Source of the DNA: Fremontodendron californicum
Taxonomy: Eukaryota; Streptophyta; Magnoliopsida; Malvales; Malvaceae
Direction of reading: 5' to 3'
NCBI GenBank assembly: GCA_030761205.1
Contig: JAULJL010000015.1
Location: 5,680,001 to 5,744,000, forward strand
Length of the DNA: 64,000 nt
The notes beneath the pieces were generated by a model. It was not told the DNA's origin, searched no databases, and saw nothing but the letters and a program-made list of their open reading frames with translations. Both the position numbers and the translations under genes were made by a program. This document shows positions 49,026-60,938 of this stretch, in pieces (the first letter of the stretch is position 1; every line of letters begins with the position of its first letter).

Positions 49026-52000
49026 TGTCGCAACCTAAAAAATAACAAGTCTCATCACGAGACTTTATATTCATTAAGCGTGACATTAAAAAAATCGAGA
49101 AAAAGTCGATTTAATTACTCTTGAAAAATGAAGGTTTTGAAAATGACATTGAAAAAGACATGGAGTCACCATCAATCTTTTTTAGCTAGGTGTGACCGGC
49201 CACCTATTATAACCGGTTTTGTAAAATATTTTAAAATTAATTAAAATATTTTTTTAAAACCAATTTCAAGTCTGCGTTATAAACCAGAGAAAATCGAAGA
49301 ATCGGGTTCGGGTCTCGGTTACGTGCGGGGAATGATTAGCATCCCCACAACGCCCGCATAAAACGGTATCTTATTAATCATGTGTTATCTCAAGTCTCGG
49401 TAAAAAGTCGGTTTTAAATTTAGTATTTCAAATTAATTCCCAATTCTAAGAAAAATAATTCCATTTTTAACTGAAAATGATTCGAAATTTATTAATTCAG
49501 AATTTTCCTATACTCCCCGACAAGATCGGCAAAATATAAAAAAATTTATTTATTTGAAAAAACTCTTTGAATCATTCTCGTTTTTTTGAAAGAAAGATAT
49601 TCATTTATTAATGATAATTGATGACATCCTCTCCAGCAAACCCGGTAGAGAATTCATGAATTATTTTAACTCGGGAATATCTTTATTTTATTGAAAATCA
49701 TTATATTTTTCAAAATATTTATAAAAAAATATGAATATGAATATGTGTGACATAAATAAAATGACATAGCAAACTCTATATAATATAATGCAACCTAAAT
49801 GATATGATATAATTTAAATGGCATAGTATATTCTAGATGAAATGAAATATCCTAAGTATCATGGTATATTCTATATGAAATGAAATGACCTAGGTAACAT
49901 GATATATTCTAAATGAAATAAAATGATTTAAATGACATGGTAAATTCTAAATAATATAATCTAGATGATATGGCATATAATCTAAGTGACATGAAATGAC
50001 ATGAATCATAAAATAATGCTATCATGAAATATGCATGAAAATAAAAATAATAATGCATGAACATAGTATATGCTAAATGATGTGACAAAAATAAATGACT
50101 AAATAAAAAGCATAGGATAACATGAAATATTCAAAACCATATGACAAACAATATAACATCATCAAATATAAATCAAAATAATAACAATACCATAGAAATT
50201 ATCATAGCAAAAATCACATATTATATAGTATGCATAAATATGGAAAATGCAATGCATGAAAGTGTATTTTTTTTCTTTAAATATGGAAATCCCTATACCT
50301 AAAAAGATATCCTCCTACCTTAGAAAAAGACATCAAATTTAATTTTCTAAAATAAAAAATACTTTGTGATTGTTTGAAAACAATTTTGAAAATCTTGGTT
50401 GAAAAATAATTCATGGCCGAATTCCCTTTGAAAAAGGCTCTAATTCCTAAGTTTGAAAACCGGACTTGACCACCCTTAACCCAGGGTTTATAAAATCATT
50501 TTTAAAGTTTAAAATAATCTAAAAACCAAGCTAGGATAGTAGCTAAAATTCCTAACCAACCCCTCTAAATGCCTTAGCCAAATTCAACAATTGTTTTTCT
50601 TTTGAATTCAAATATGCCTCTACTATCCAGTTTTAAATCATGACTTTTTTTCACCTATTTTTAAAAATTCAAAAAAATCTAAAAAAAACACTGGAGACTC
50701 TGAACATGTAAAACTACACGATAAAAAATTGGCTTAATTTTTTGATTAAAGATGACTTCCCAGAAAAATCGAAAAAATCCGAGTACTAGATGAAAAACTG
50801 TTTTGCCAAAACACATTTTTTTGCCTTTGATAAAATCATTTAAAAATCAAAGTAAAAATGTTGGAGACTCTCCTAAGGACCTACAAACAGTAGCTAAAAC
50901 TTTTAAAAATTTAGACAAAAATTGGCTAAGTAAAAAAAATCACAAAGGTAGAATAATCAATTTGACAACTCTTTAATTTTTCACAAGTATGCTCAACTCA
51001 ACATGACTTTGAGCCATTAAGTCACAAATCATGTGGCATGACATGAGATGCATGAACATACAGCAAATTGAATGCATGAAATGCATGGTTTAAAACCTAA
51101 GTGATATGGAAAATGCATGGCATAAATAATATGGCCTAGACCTAACATGAACTTGCATGGCAATAAATGCAACCTAGGTCTAAAGTACATGAAATGCATG
51201 ACAATACAAGCAAAACCTAGACCTAAAGAATGCATGGCAATAACACAAACACATAGCATTCTTAACCAAAATACACAAAAACATAGCATGGACATGCAAA
51301 CAAGTCAACAAGCAAGATGAAAATGCACATGCAAAGCAAAGAGATGGAGGGTAGCCGAATGGACTCTAGGCTTAAATGAGCATGGCATTTTCACAAACAC
51401 ATGAAATCATAGCAAGAAACTGCAAACCTATCAACTAGCATGATGAAAATGCACATACAAAGCATAAAAAGTAAAGAAGTCGAATGGTCCTAAACTCATG
51501 AAGATGGTATTTTTTTGCATGGCATTTTCACAAACACATGACATACTAACATGCAAGACTAAAAAGAAACATGCTAAACCATGCAAACATGAAGTAAAGG
51601 CATGAAATAAGAATAGACATTTTCACAAACACATAGTATAGTAAAATGCAAGTCATGAACAACTCAAACATGTTGAAAACAGAAAATTAAAAAAATGTAA
51701 ACAAGGAAAGTAAACATGAAAACAAGTTGATAAAATCAAAAATGGAAGTTAGTAAGTAAAAAGATCAAAGCAAGCTCCATATGTTGTTATTTAAAGAAAA
51801 TATAAAGCATCAAAAACATGCTAGACATTACTAACAACATGAAACAAAAAAAGGAAACAGCAACCATTAAAAAATAAGGCCATTCGGCCACCTCTAAAAC
51901 ATGGAGGAAATTGTTTTTTCAAAGTTTTTTCAAGAAAGCACAAAAGAGAAAGTTGAAGAGAAAGCTTAAAAACACTTATTTCAAAATCAAAAGAAACTCA

Positions 52001-53849
52001 CCAAATATCAAATGAAAACAGCAAATCAAGAATGGAAATGCAAGAAAAGTGCAAGAGTATGGTGTTTTTAGCTACCTCTAAAAGCTATATTGCAAGCTTT
52101 TCCTCTTCTTACTTTCTTTGCCTTTCTAAACTTTCTTTTTGCTTTTAAAAAATGGAGAGAAATCAGCCAAGCAAGAGTGAAAGAAAATGAAAGAGAGACC
52201 CCTCCTTATCCCTTGGCGGAATGGCCCTTCCTCTCCTTTGCAAGTTGTCATCTTTTTTCAATCAATTTCCATCCAACGGCCTTTGATCAAAGATGCCTTC
52301 TATGTAAAATTCCCACCATTAGATTAGAATAATCAGCCCTTGAATTATGATGTCATGAAGATGATTTCATAAATAGGATCATAAATATAACATCATCCTT
52401 CTCCAACCATTGGTCCATGTGTTGCAAATTTAAAGGCTTGATCACAAAAAATAACTACCTTCCTCTTCACCCTTGGCCCTTTGATGAAAAATCAGAAAAT
52501 ATCTACTCCCCTTTGGGCCTTTGCCGGCTGCCTCTTCACCTTCCTAGCCCATACTTCATTTTTTAAATTGCAAGAAAGGTTTTTTTCGGTTAAATGACCT
52601 TTTTGACCCCCAAACCTAAATAAATAGCAAATGGACTCCAAATTCAAATTTTATTTTTTCAATACTTATAAAGTAATAAAAAATTGAATTCTTGAAGTTT
52701 TCAAAAAAATTCGAGTCCATTTGCTATTTTTTGGATTTTTTCCAAAATTGCCCTTTTGTGTACCCGAATTTACCATTTTTTAAACGAGCTCTGAATCCAA
52801 ATTTTTCTTCACCAATCTCTTCCAAATAAATTAAAAGTGTGATCTGGAAGTTTTCATAATTTTTGGAGCTCATTTGCTATTTTTTCGGGATTTATCTGCT
52901 TGAATTTCTGCATAGTGGGCCAGGGATTTGGCAATTTTGCAAATGAACTCCAAATCCAGATTTTCTTTCGCCAATCTCTTCCAAATAATTTAAGAATGAG
53001 ATCTGCAAATTTTCAGAATTTTTGGAACTCATTTGGTATTTTTCCCAAATTTTCCAAGTTTGCCTTTTTGTCTCTACAGCCCGGTTTTGCTCAAAACAAG
53101 TCCGATTTCCAGATTTTCTTTTTCTATACCTTTTTCATATATTGAATTGGAGTTGGTCCAAAAATGCCCAATTTTTACGATCAAATTCCCTTATGTTTTG
53201 ATTTTCCTCTTTTCAATATCGAGAATTTCTTCGTTTTTTTCATTTTTTTCTCCAATCGGCTCTTTTCTCGGAATTACTTCAAACTGAGCCTTGGGCTATC
53301 CTTGTTTACTCATTCCTCATCAATTAGGGGCTTTAGTTTTACCGAATCAGGCCATTTATGCAATTTTCCCAATTTCACCAAAATCTACCAAAAACCCGAA
53401 TTCTCGGTTTTCTTCCAAATTGACTTTTCCTTCGGTTTTTCTTCCAAGTAGCTTCTCCATTACTCGTAGTCAGTGCTTATCTTTAATTTGGAACCACCAA
53501 TTTTGACCAATTTGATCGTTTAAGCACTTTTCCACAAAATTTTCGGACTAGGGTTTCCTTTATACTGAATCTCCGTAACCCATCTCCCGGACTCCATATC
53601 TTTCGTTGTAGACCTCAGATTATCAAAATTATTTCACCATTTTTCAATTGAACTTCAAATCTTGATTTTGAAAGTGGGTTGACTTTTTCAATAGTTGACT
53701 TTTTTGGGGTTGACTTTTTATGTCTGCTTTCTTAAACTAAGTCACGGAGTATCACCTGCAGGATAGAAAAGTCTTTTTGCATTCTGAAACATCACTTTAG
53801 GAAGAAAACATACTTGATTTAGTGGTCCGGACAAAATTAGGTGTCTACA
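49026..53849 (-). mobile_element. Very long solo LTR (4.8 kb), Tat/Ogre-like
   Basis: On the minus strand it starts TGTAGACACCTAATTTTGTC and ends GGTTGCGACA, with flanks ATTTT and GTTTT (one mismatch). Excision restores GATATTATTTTGGTAATC of the satellite. No internal copy of either end is seen and no retroviral coding region is present, so a solo LTR is the simplest reading. The block around 49,326-49,361 (GTGCGGGGAATGATTAGC and CATCCCCACAACGCCCGC) is a conserved piece I associate with long LTRs of the Tat/Ogre group. Large parts are A-rich, with many CATGAAATGCATG-like motifs at 51,040-51,660. Confidence 0.75.
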
Positions 53850-56800
53850 GTTTTGGTAATCTTTTATATAATTTTGAAAAAATTTGATATAATTTTTGAT
53901 AAAATTTGATATAAGTTTGATAACCTTAGGTATAATTTTGGTAACCTCATATATAATTTCAGTAACATTTGATATATTTTTAATAACATTTAATAGAATT
54001 TTGATAACATATAATATAATTTTGGTAAATTTTGATAACATTTGTAATAGTTCTGATAATCTTTGATATAGTTTTGATAACCTTAACATAAGTTTGATAA
54101 CTTTTGACAATCTTGGATATAATTTTGTTCACCTTTGAAATGATTTTAAAAGTTTTTTATATGATTTTGTAATCCTAGATTTAATTTTGGTAGCATTTGA
54201 TACAATTTTGATAACATTTGGTATAATTTTGATAACCTTTGATATAATTGTGGTAACTTTTGATATAATTTTGATAACATTAGATTTAATTTTGATAACA
54301 TTTGTTATTATTTTGGTCATATTTGATATGGTTTTGGTAACCTTTGATATAATTTTAATAACATTTAATATAATTTTAATAACACTTATAATTGTTTTGG
54401 TAATCTTGAATATAATTTTGATAACCTTTGAACTAATTTTGGTAACTTTCTATATTATTTTGGTAACCTTCGAATTTAGATATGATTTTGATAACTTTTT
54501 ATGATTTTGATAGCATTTAATATGATTTTGTCATTTTAGTAATTATTATATAATTTGGTAATTTTTGATATAATTTTAATAATATTTGTAACATTTGGTA
54601 ATATAAGATATTATTTTGGTAACTTTTGATATAATTTTGTCAAATTTTATATAATTTTAGTAACTTTTGATATGATTTTGGACAACCCTTGATATAATTA
54701 TGATAACCTTTGATATAATTTTGATAACATTTGGATAGTTTTGACAACTTTTGATGTAGTTTTGATAACCTTTAATATAATTATGGTAACATTTAATATA
54801 ATTTTGATAACATTTGATATACTTTTGGTAATTTTTTATATAATTTTGATAACATTTGATATAACGTTGTTTAACCAAAACTATAACATTTTTTATATTT
54901 TGGTAAAATGTGATATAATTTTGGTAATTTTTGATAACCTTTAATATAATTTCGATAACCATTGACATTATTGTGGTAACCTTTGATATAATTTTGTTAA
55001 CCTTTAATACAATTTTAATAACATTTGTGATAATTTTGATAATTTTTTGATATAGTTTTATATAAAAATAAAAATAAAAAAAACATATAATATATAAATT
55101 TATCAACAAAAAAAAAATCTAATCCTAAATTGTATATATTAAATAAATAATTTTGACCTATTATGTGGCACACTTGCAAAACACGTATATCATAGCATAA
55201 CATAAATTAGTAAATATAAATTTCCTTTAAAATTATTAATGGATACCACTTCCTACCTAATCCAAAATACTTTTCAAAAAATCATAAGACTATAGGTTAT
55301 TAATCCACCATAAAACGAAAATCTTTTAGTAACCTTTAATATAATTTTGGTAATTCTTAAGATAAATTTCATAATTTTTGATGTAATTTTGGTAACATTG
55401 ATACAATGTTGGTAAGTTTTGATTTAATTTTGATAATTTTTCTATATAATTTTAATAAGCTTTGATATTTTTTTTTATAATCTTGGACATTATTTTGTTA
55501 ACCTTTAATATAATTTTGTTTTGGTAACATTTAACATAATTTTGGTAAGCTTGATATAATTTTAATAACCTTTAATATAATTTTGATAACTTTTGTAATA
55601 GTTTTGGTAATTTTTGATAAATAAGTTTTTTTAAAAAATTTAGAAAAACATTTATTAGTGAAAAATCAATGCCACGAAAAAAATTTAAAGCATTATTTAC
55701 TTGACGATAATCGAAATGTGAAAATATAACAAAAAATGATAATTAATATTGAATTGATAGTATGGTGGGACATTTGGATAATAAAATTATGTTAAATTAT
55801 AATAATATATATTACCATATGAGATTAGACATGGATGATTTTGAGATAAATATATAATAAGTAAGAATAATTAAATAACCCTTTATATAATATATTATAT
55901 GACATTTGATATGATTTTAGTAATTTTATATTTGATTTTGATATATTTTGATATGATTTTAATAGCCTTTAATATGATTATAATGATATTTTGATAACCT
56001 TTAACATAATTTTGATATCATTTGATATAATTTTAATAACTTTTGATATAATTTGGTAACCATTGATGTAATTTTGGTAATCTTTGATATAGTTTTTGAT
56101 AATCTTTGATATTATTTTGGTAATCTTTTATATAATTTTGAAAAGTTTTGATATAATTTTCGATAACATTTTATATAAGTTTGATAACCTTTGATATAAT
56201 TTTGGTAATCTCAGATATAATTCCAGTAACATTTGATATAATTTTAATAATATTTAATATAATTTTGATAACATATAATATAATTTTGATAAATTTTGAT
56301 AACATTTGTAATAGTTCTGATAATCTTTGATATAGTTCTGATAACCTTAACATAATTTTGATAACTTTTGATATAATTTTTACAATCTTGGATATAATTT
56401 TGTTAACCTTTGAAATGATTTTAATAGTTTTTTATATGATTTTGGTAATCGTGGATATAATTTTGGTAACCTTTAAAATAATTTTAATACTATTTGGTAT
56501 GATTTTAGTAACTTTCGATATGATTTTGATAACTTTTGATATGATTTTGATAACCTTTGATTTAATTTTGATAGCCTTTAATACAATTTTGATAACATTT
56601 AATATAATTTTGATAACCTTCAAATTTTGGTAACTTTTGATATAATTTTGATAACATTTGATATAATTTTGATAACCTTTGTTATTATTTTGGTAACATG
56701 TGATATGGTTTTGGTAACCTTTGATATAATTTTGATACTATTTAATATAATTTTGATAACATTTATAATTGTTTTGGTAATCTTGGATATAATTTTAATA

Positions 56801-57762
56801 ATCTTTGAAATAATTTTGGTAACTTATATATTATTTTTGTAACATTCGAACTTCGATATGATTTTAATAACCTTTTATGATTTTGATAGCATTTAATATG
56901 ATTTTGTCATTTTAGTAATCTTTATGCAATTTGGTAACTCTTGATATAATTTTAGTAACTTTTGATATAATTTTAATAATATTTGTAACATTTGGTAATA
57001 TAAGATATTATTTTGGTAACTTTTGATATAATTTTGACAAATTTTATATAATTTTAGTGACTTTTGATATGATTTTGGATAACCCTTGATATAATTATGG
57101 TAACCTTTGATATAATTTTGATAACATTTGGATAGTTTTGACAACTTATAATATAGTTTTGATAACTTTTGATATAATTGTGGTAACATTTAATATAATT
57201 TTGGTAACATTTGATATAGTTTTGTAAATTTTTATATAATTTTGATAACATTTGATATAATGTTGTTTAACCAAAACTATAACATTTTTGATATTTTGGT
57301 AACATGTGATATAATTTTAGTAATTTTATATAATTTTGGTAACATTTGATATAATTTTGGTAACTTTAATATAATTTTGATGAGCCTTTGATATAATTTT
57401 GATAACTTTTGATAACCTTTAATATAATTTTGATAACCATTGACATTATTGTGGTAACCCTTGAGATAATTTTGTTAACTTTTGATACAATTTTTTATCA
57501 AAATAAAAAACATCTAATATATAAATCTATCCAAAAAAAAAAAAAAAAAATCTAATCATAACTTGTATGTATTAATAAATAAATAATTTTAATCTATTAT
57601 GTGGCACACTTGCAAAACACGTATATCATAACATAACATAAATTAGTAAATATAAATTTCCTTTAAAATTATTAATGGATTGCTACCTAATCCAAAATAC
57701 TCTTCAAAAAATCAATAAAATAGACTATAGGTTATTAGTCCACCGTAAAACGAAAATCTTAT
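53850..57762. repeat. 21-bp satellite, right block
   Basis: Continues the interrupted unit (spacer A anchor at 55,642) and ends in spacer B, breaking off at 57,762 after AAAACGAAAATCTT. The next text, TATCTGGAGG, is unrelated, so this is the right border of the satellite. Confidence 0.9.
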
Positions 57763-57826
57763 CTGGAGGCAGTTTTAGAAGAATTGCAAGAAGAAAGTCA
57801 AGAAACACCCAGTTTTAGAACCAGCA

Positions 57827-58153
57827 AGCAAGGAGATGGTCAAGTGGCCTTGGTTCAATTCCTTCTTTTTAAGCTTCCTTTTATTCTTTGAAACCTTTGA
57901 AGCTTCTCCATGCTCGATCAATGGTCAGTTTGTTCTTCTTTTACTGCAAACGTTTGTTAATTTGTCTTCAAGTTTTTGTATATTTACCATGGTTTTTGGC
58001 TAAATGATCATGATAATTTGCTCGTTGGGTATGCTTAAAGATCCTGATGGGCAGTTTAAACGATAGTTGACCACCTATTTGTGAAGTATCTTTACATGGA
58101 ATTTTGATGCAGGGTTTCCTGTGGTAAGGAACATTAGCGAGCTTCCACAGGGT
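57827..58153 (+). pseudogene. Duplicated 5' fragment of ABP1 (exon 1, intron 1, part of exon 2)
   Basis: These 327 bp match 62,397-62,723 at a constant offset of 4,570 bp. I saw one difference (A against C at about 58,070). The fragment has the ATG (57,836), the whole signal peptide exon, an intact intron with both splice sites, and the first ~40 nt of exon 2 (exon start 58,113). The match then stops in the codons for LPQG. If transcribed and spliced it would give a 45-residue secreted peptide ending QGQI (stop at 58,160-58,162). The metal-binding barrel is absent, so it has no ABP1 function. It lies only 65 bp from the satellite border. Confidence 0.9.
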
Positions 58154-58401
58154 CAAATTTGAATTAATTGTCACATTTGTCAGCTTATAGACAAAACAAC
58201 ATAAGAAAAACACCAAATTCTCAGACAAAGTAGCCTGTGCTGTGATAGTAAAAGATGACCACTCGAACCCGTAACCTCTAGAAGTCTGTCAGCAGCATGC
58301 CATATGAGTTATGAGTTAGTACTCGGTTGGCAAATGAAACTATAAAATTAGGTATGCTTGGCAGACTCCTGATCTGTTATTTCAAGGGTGGAACGGAGCT
58401 G

Positions 58402-58402
<1 letters not shown>
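58154..58402. other. Intergenic sequence after the ABP1 fragment
   Basis: Single-copy-looking AT-moderate sequence. I see no gene and no element ends. CGAACCCGTAACC near 58,264 is only weakly like a tRNA B box. Confidence 0.4.
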
Positions 58403-58442
<40 letters not shown>

Positions 58443-58461
58443 TTATATATATATATATATA
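58403..58461. repeat. (TA)n microsatellite, two runs
   Basis: Two TA runs (58,403-58,437 and 58,445-58,461) are separated by AAACTTA. Confidence 0.95.
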
Positions 58462-59026
58462 ACTTATTCAGAATTCCTTTTGGGAGATTCCTCACTTAAG
58501 GAGCTTGAGAATAGGGTGATCGGATCGTTCCAATGAGGGAAGCCTGCCCATCGAGTTGAGTGGAGATTCTAAAGGAAAAGGTAAAGGTAATGGCACCACT
58601 ACTGCTTTCTATCCTCCTGGTCGTTTTGGTTGTTTATTGATATATCAGTGGATCGGTCTCTCACCCCAAAGTACAACAGAGTTGACCAGGCACAGCAAAT
58701 CCAGTCAAACGAGTCGACTCAGCTGGACTCAAGCATTTCAGTTGGGAATTCGGATTAGGCTATCTAAACTGTATAGCTTTTCTTTACACCAAAAATGTCA
58801 ACAACAAAAAAAGGCAAAAGGCCCAACAACCCTGAACCCCCCAACCAACAGCAAGCAAGCAAGGCCCACGTGAAATCAGCAAACGGCAGCCGTGATGTCA
58901 ACATTAAAGATCAAACGGCTATGATCAGAAGCCGCCTACCATTAAAATCATTGCACGCATCTCAAGGCGGCGAACCCAAAGATCAATTAATGATATTAAA
59001 ATTAATTTATCATGGATTTTACTAAC
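58462..59026 (+). other. GC-richer island with broken open frames, possible gene remnant
   Basis: More balanced base composition than its surroundings. Plus-strand frames read protein-like text, EGSLPIELSGDSKGKGKGNG near 58,540-58,600 and, in another frame, YNRVDQAQQIQSNEST near 58,670-58,715. They are not in one frame and have stops. I do not recognise the family. It may be a decayed exon or part of an element. Confidence 0.25.
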
Positions 59027-59170
59027 GAGTATCTTAAGATACTCTTTAATGTATTAAAAATAATATTTTCATTCAATGTATTAAAAATAACGAGTATCTT
59101 AAGATCAATTAATGATATTATTATTTATAATAATATTTTCATTCAATGTATTAAAAATAATGAATAAAAT
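59027..59170. repeat. Palindrome and local duplicated AT-rich segment
   Basis: A perfect 18-bp palindrome GAGTATCTTAAGATACTC (59,027-59,044). Half of it recurs at about 59,090, followed by AATATTTTCATTCAATGTATTAAAAATAA, which is present twice. This looks like a small rearranged inverted-repeat element. Confidence 0.6.
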
Positions 59171-60415
59171 TATTAATTACTGCATTTAATGCAACATTAT
59201 TACAATAAATAGAATATTAACTAATCTTAAAGAATATCCTAAAATATATTATAAATTTTTTTTTAAATGTTTAGTATTGTTTTAAAAAATATATATTATA
59301 AAAAATTAAAATATTAAAAAAATATATTTAAAATAATAAAATTAATATAATTATTTTATTTAAAAATTAATTTTTAAAACTCAAAAATTATAATTTTTGA
59401 CTTTTGATTTACCTTTTAAAATCATGATTTCAATAATAAAAATCATTTTTTTTACTTGTGCAGCCAAACCCATTTTTCTCTCTCTCTCATTCTTCATCCT
59501 CAAACCGCACTTAAACCACGGGAATCATATCAACCATATATTACTCCTACCGTCTAAAAGCAAACAAAAATAATAATAAAAGAACACTTTTTAATAAAAA
59601 ATAACTTGATCTCGTGAAAAGTATGACAAATTTTTTTTCAAGAAAGCGTGAGTTTGAAGAACCTTACAGAAAGGGGGGAAATTAAGCTGATGAAAAACAG
59701 TAAAACGACATCCATCATCATCATCGAACCCTAATCATCCAAAAAATTAAACTTAATCTAAATTCTAACCCCCACGTTGAATTCAAAGTCTGAGAAAATT
59801 TTGAAAAGGCATTGGAAACGTTGAATACTTGATCCCGTGGAAAAATACATGTTTTTGTTTGGTTCCTCAAAAAATGGAAGGAATAAAAAGGCATAATGCG
59901 TTTGCTTTTTTCCAAGATAAGCTTTCACTTTCTCGCTTTACCAAACACAATGATATTTTAGATTCAACGCCTTACGCCTCTCGGCCTTTCACGTAGCCAG
60001 AGAACAGACCCAAAAAAGCGATCTTTTTCCTTTCGTCTTTTTATTGATTGATCAAAAAAACAAAGGAAATTTCAAGAATTCATGTAACGAAACAAAAAAA
60101 GATTGAAAATAACTGATCGCATGGCATTTATGGAAGAAAACTGAGCCAAGTTCATAGTTTTTTCTAGCACTGTGACTGTATAAGAATCCCGTTAACTCGG
60201 ACCGATTTTGCGACACAAATTCCAACAAGAAAACTCCAAAATTACTCACACACACAAAAAAGAAAGAAGAGAAAAGCTACCGGACGATCAAACTTGGCAT
60301 TTGAGAGACAAAGAAAGAATCAAACAGAGAAAAAACACGTAATCAATATATATGTCAAAACGAATAAACCTTTACGATCGAAATAACTTTTCTTTTCTTT
60401 TAATTATGAAGTTAC
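59171..60415 (-). other. Apparent intron 1 remnant downstream of the ALKBH10-like exon
   Basis: T-rich on the minus strand after a good splice donor, as expected for an intron. I searched it for exons of the 2-oxoglutarate dioxygenase domain and found none. The left part, 59,171-59,480, is very AT-rich. Confidence 0.4.
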
Positions 60416-60938
60416 CTGAATCAGTAATATCACTGTCAGGGGAATCTTCTTCTTCTTCGCCGCCAACTTCCCCATTTCCTTCATTTTCCACCACTTTCTC
60501 GGCAACTTTCTCTTTCTCATCATCCAAACAACCGCCTTCTCCTCCTCCGCCACCTTTCACTTCCTCCTTGTCAACTCCATCTCCTCCTCCGGTCTTCTTG
60601 GCAGCTACCTTTTTCAGCTCCACCGCCACATCAGCAATGGAATGGTACTTCTGCATCTGCAACACCGGGATCCAGTTCAGTCTCCTCCTGTGGATCGCCG
60701 TGAACACCGCTTCGTACTCCGATCCTCCACCTCCTCCTCCTTCAAGTTGCGCCAAGTGACCGCAAAGAGCATCGATGATGGCATTGGCCGCCGCGAATTC
60801 CCCTCGGAACCAAGAAATGATCGTATCCTTAGCCAAAACGTCACTAACCGCCGGCACAGCTTGCATCACCGGTACCATGGCAGGCCCCACCGCTTGAGCC
60901 CGTCCCCTCGGCGATGCTGGCCCCGCCGCCATTGACAT
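60416..60938 (-). CDS. First exon of an ALKBH10-like (2-oxoglutarate/Fe(II) RNA demethylase family) gene; rest not found
   Basis: A 174-codon exon starting MSMAAG (a second ATG is two codons on) and ending ITDSG at a GTAACT donor (60,415). It contains the conserved N-terminal region of the plant ALKBH10 family: VLAKDTIISWFRGEFAAANA, IIDALCGHLAQL, then RRRLNWIPVLQMQKYHSIAD, followed by Gly- and Glu-rich linkers. Full family members continue with a dioxygenase domain that removes m6A from mRNA. No such exon is visible anywhere on the minus strand to the left; the next minus-strand host gene is MTERF4, 43 kb away. The gene therefore looks truncated by the rearrangement that brought in the satellite, unless the exons were lost by misassembly. 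It is divergent from ABP1. Family assignment is from remembered sequence. Confidence 0.75.

Noticed and set aside
49026..53849. Host gene in the 4.8-kb insertion
   Set aside because: Open frames there are short and low-complexity, and both ends match LTR termini.
57968..58228. Minus-strand frame, 86 codons, mirrored at 62,538-62,777
   Set aside because: Antisense to the ABP1 exon/intron DNA. Present twice only because of the duplication.
60642..60935. 97-codon plus-strand frame opposite the ALKBH10-like exon
   Set aside because: Antisense shadow of a GC-rich coding exon.
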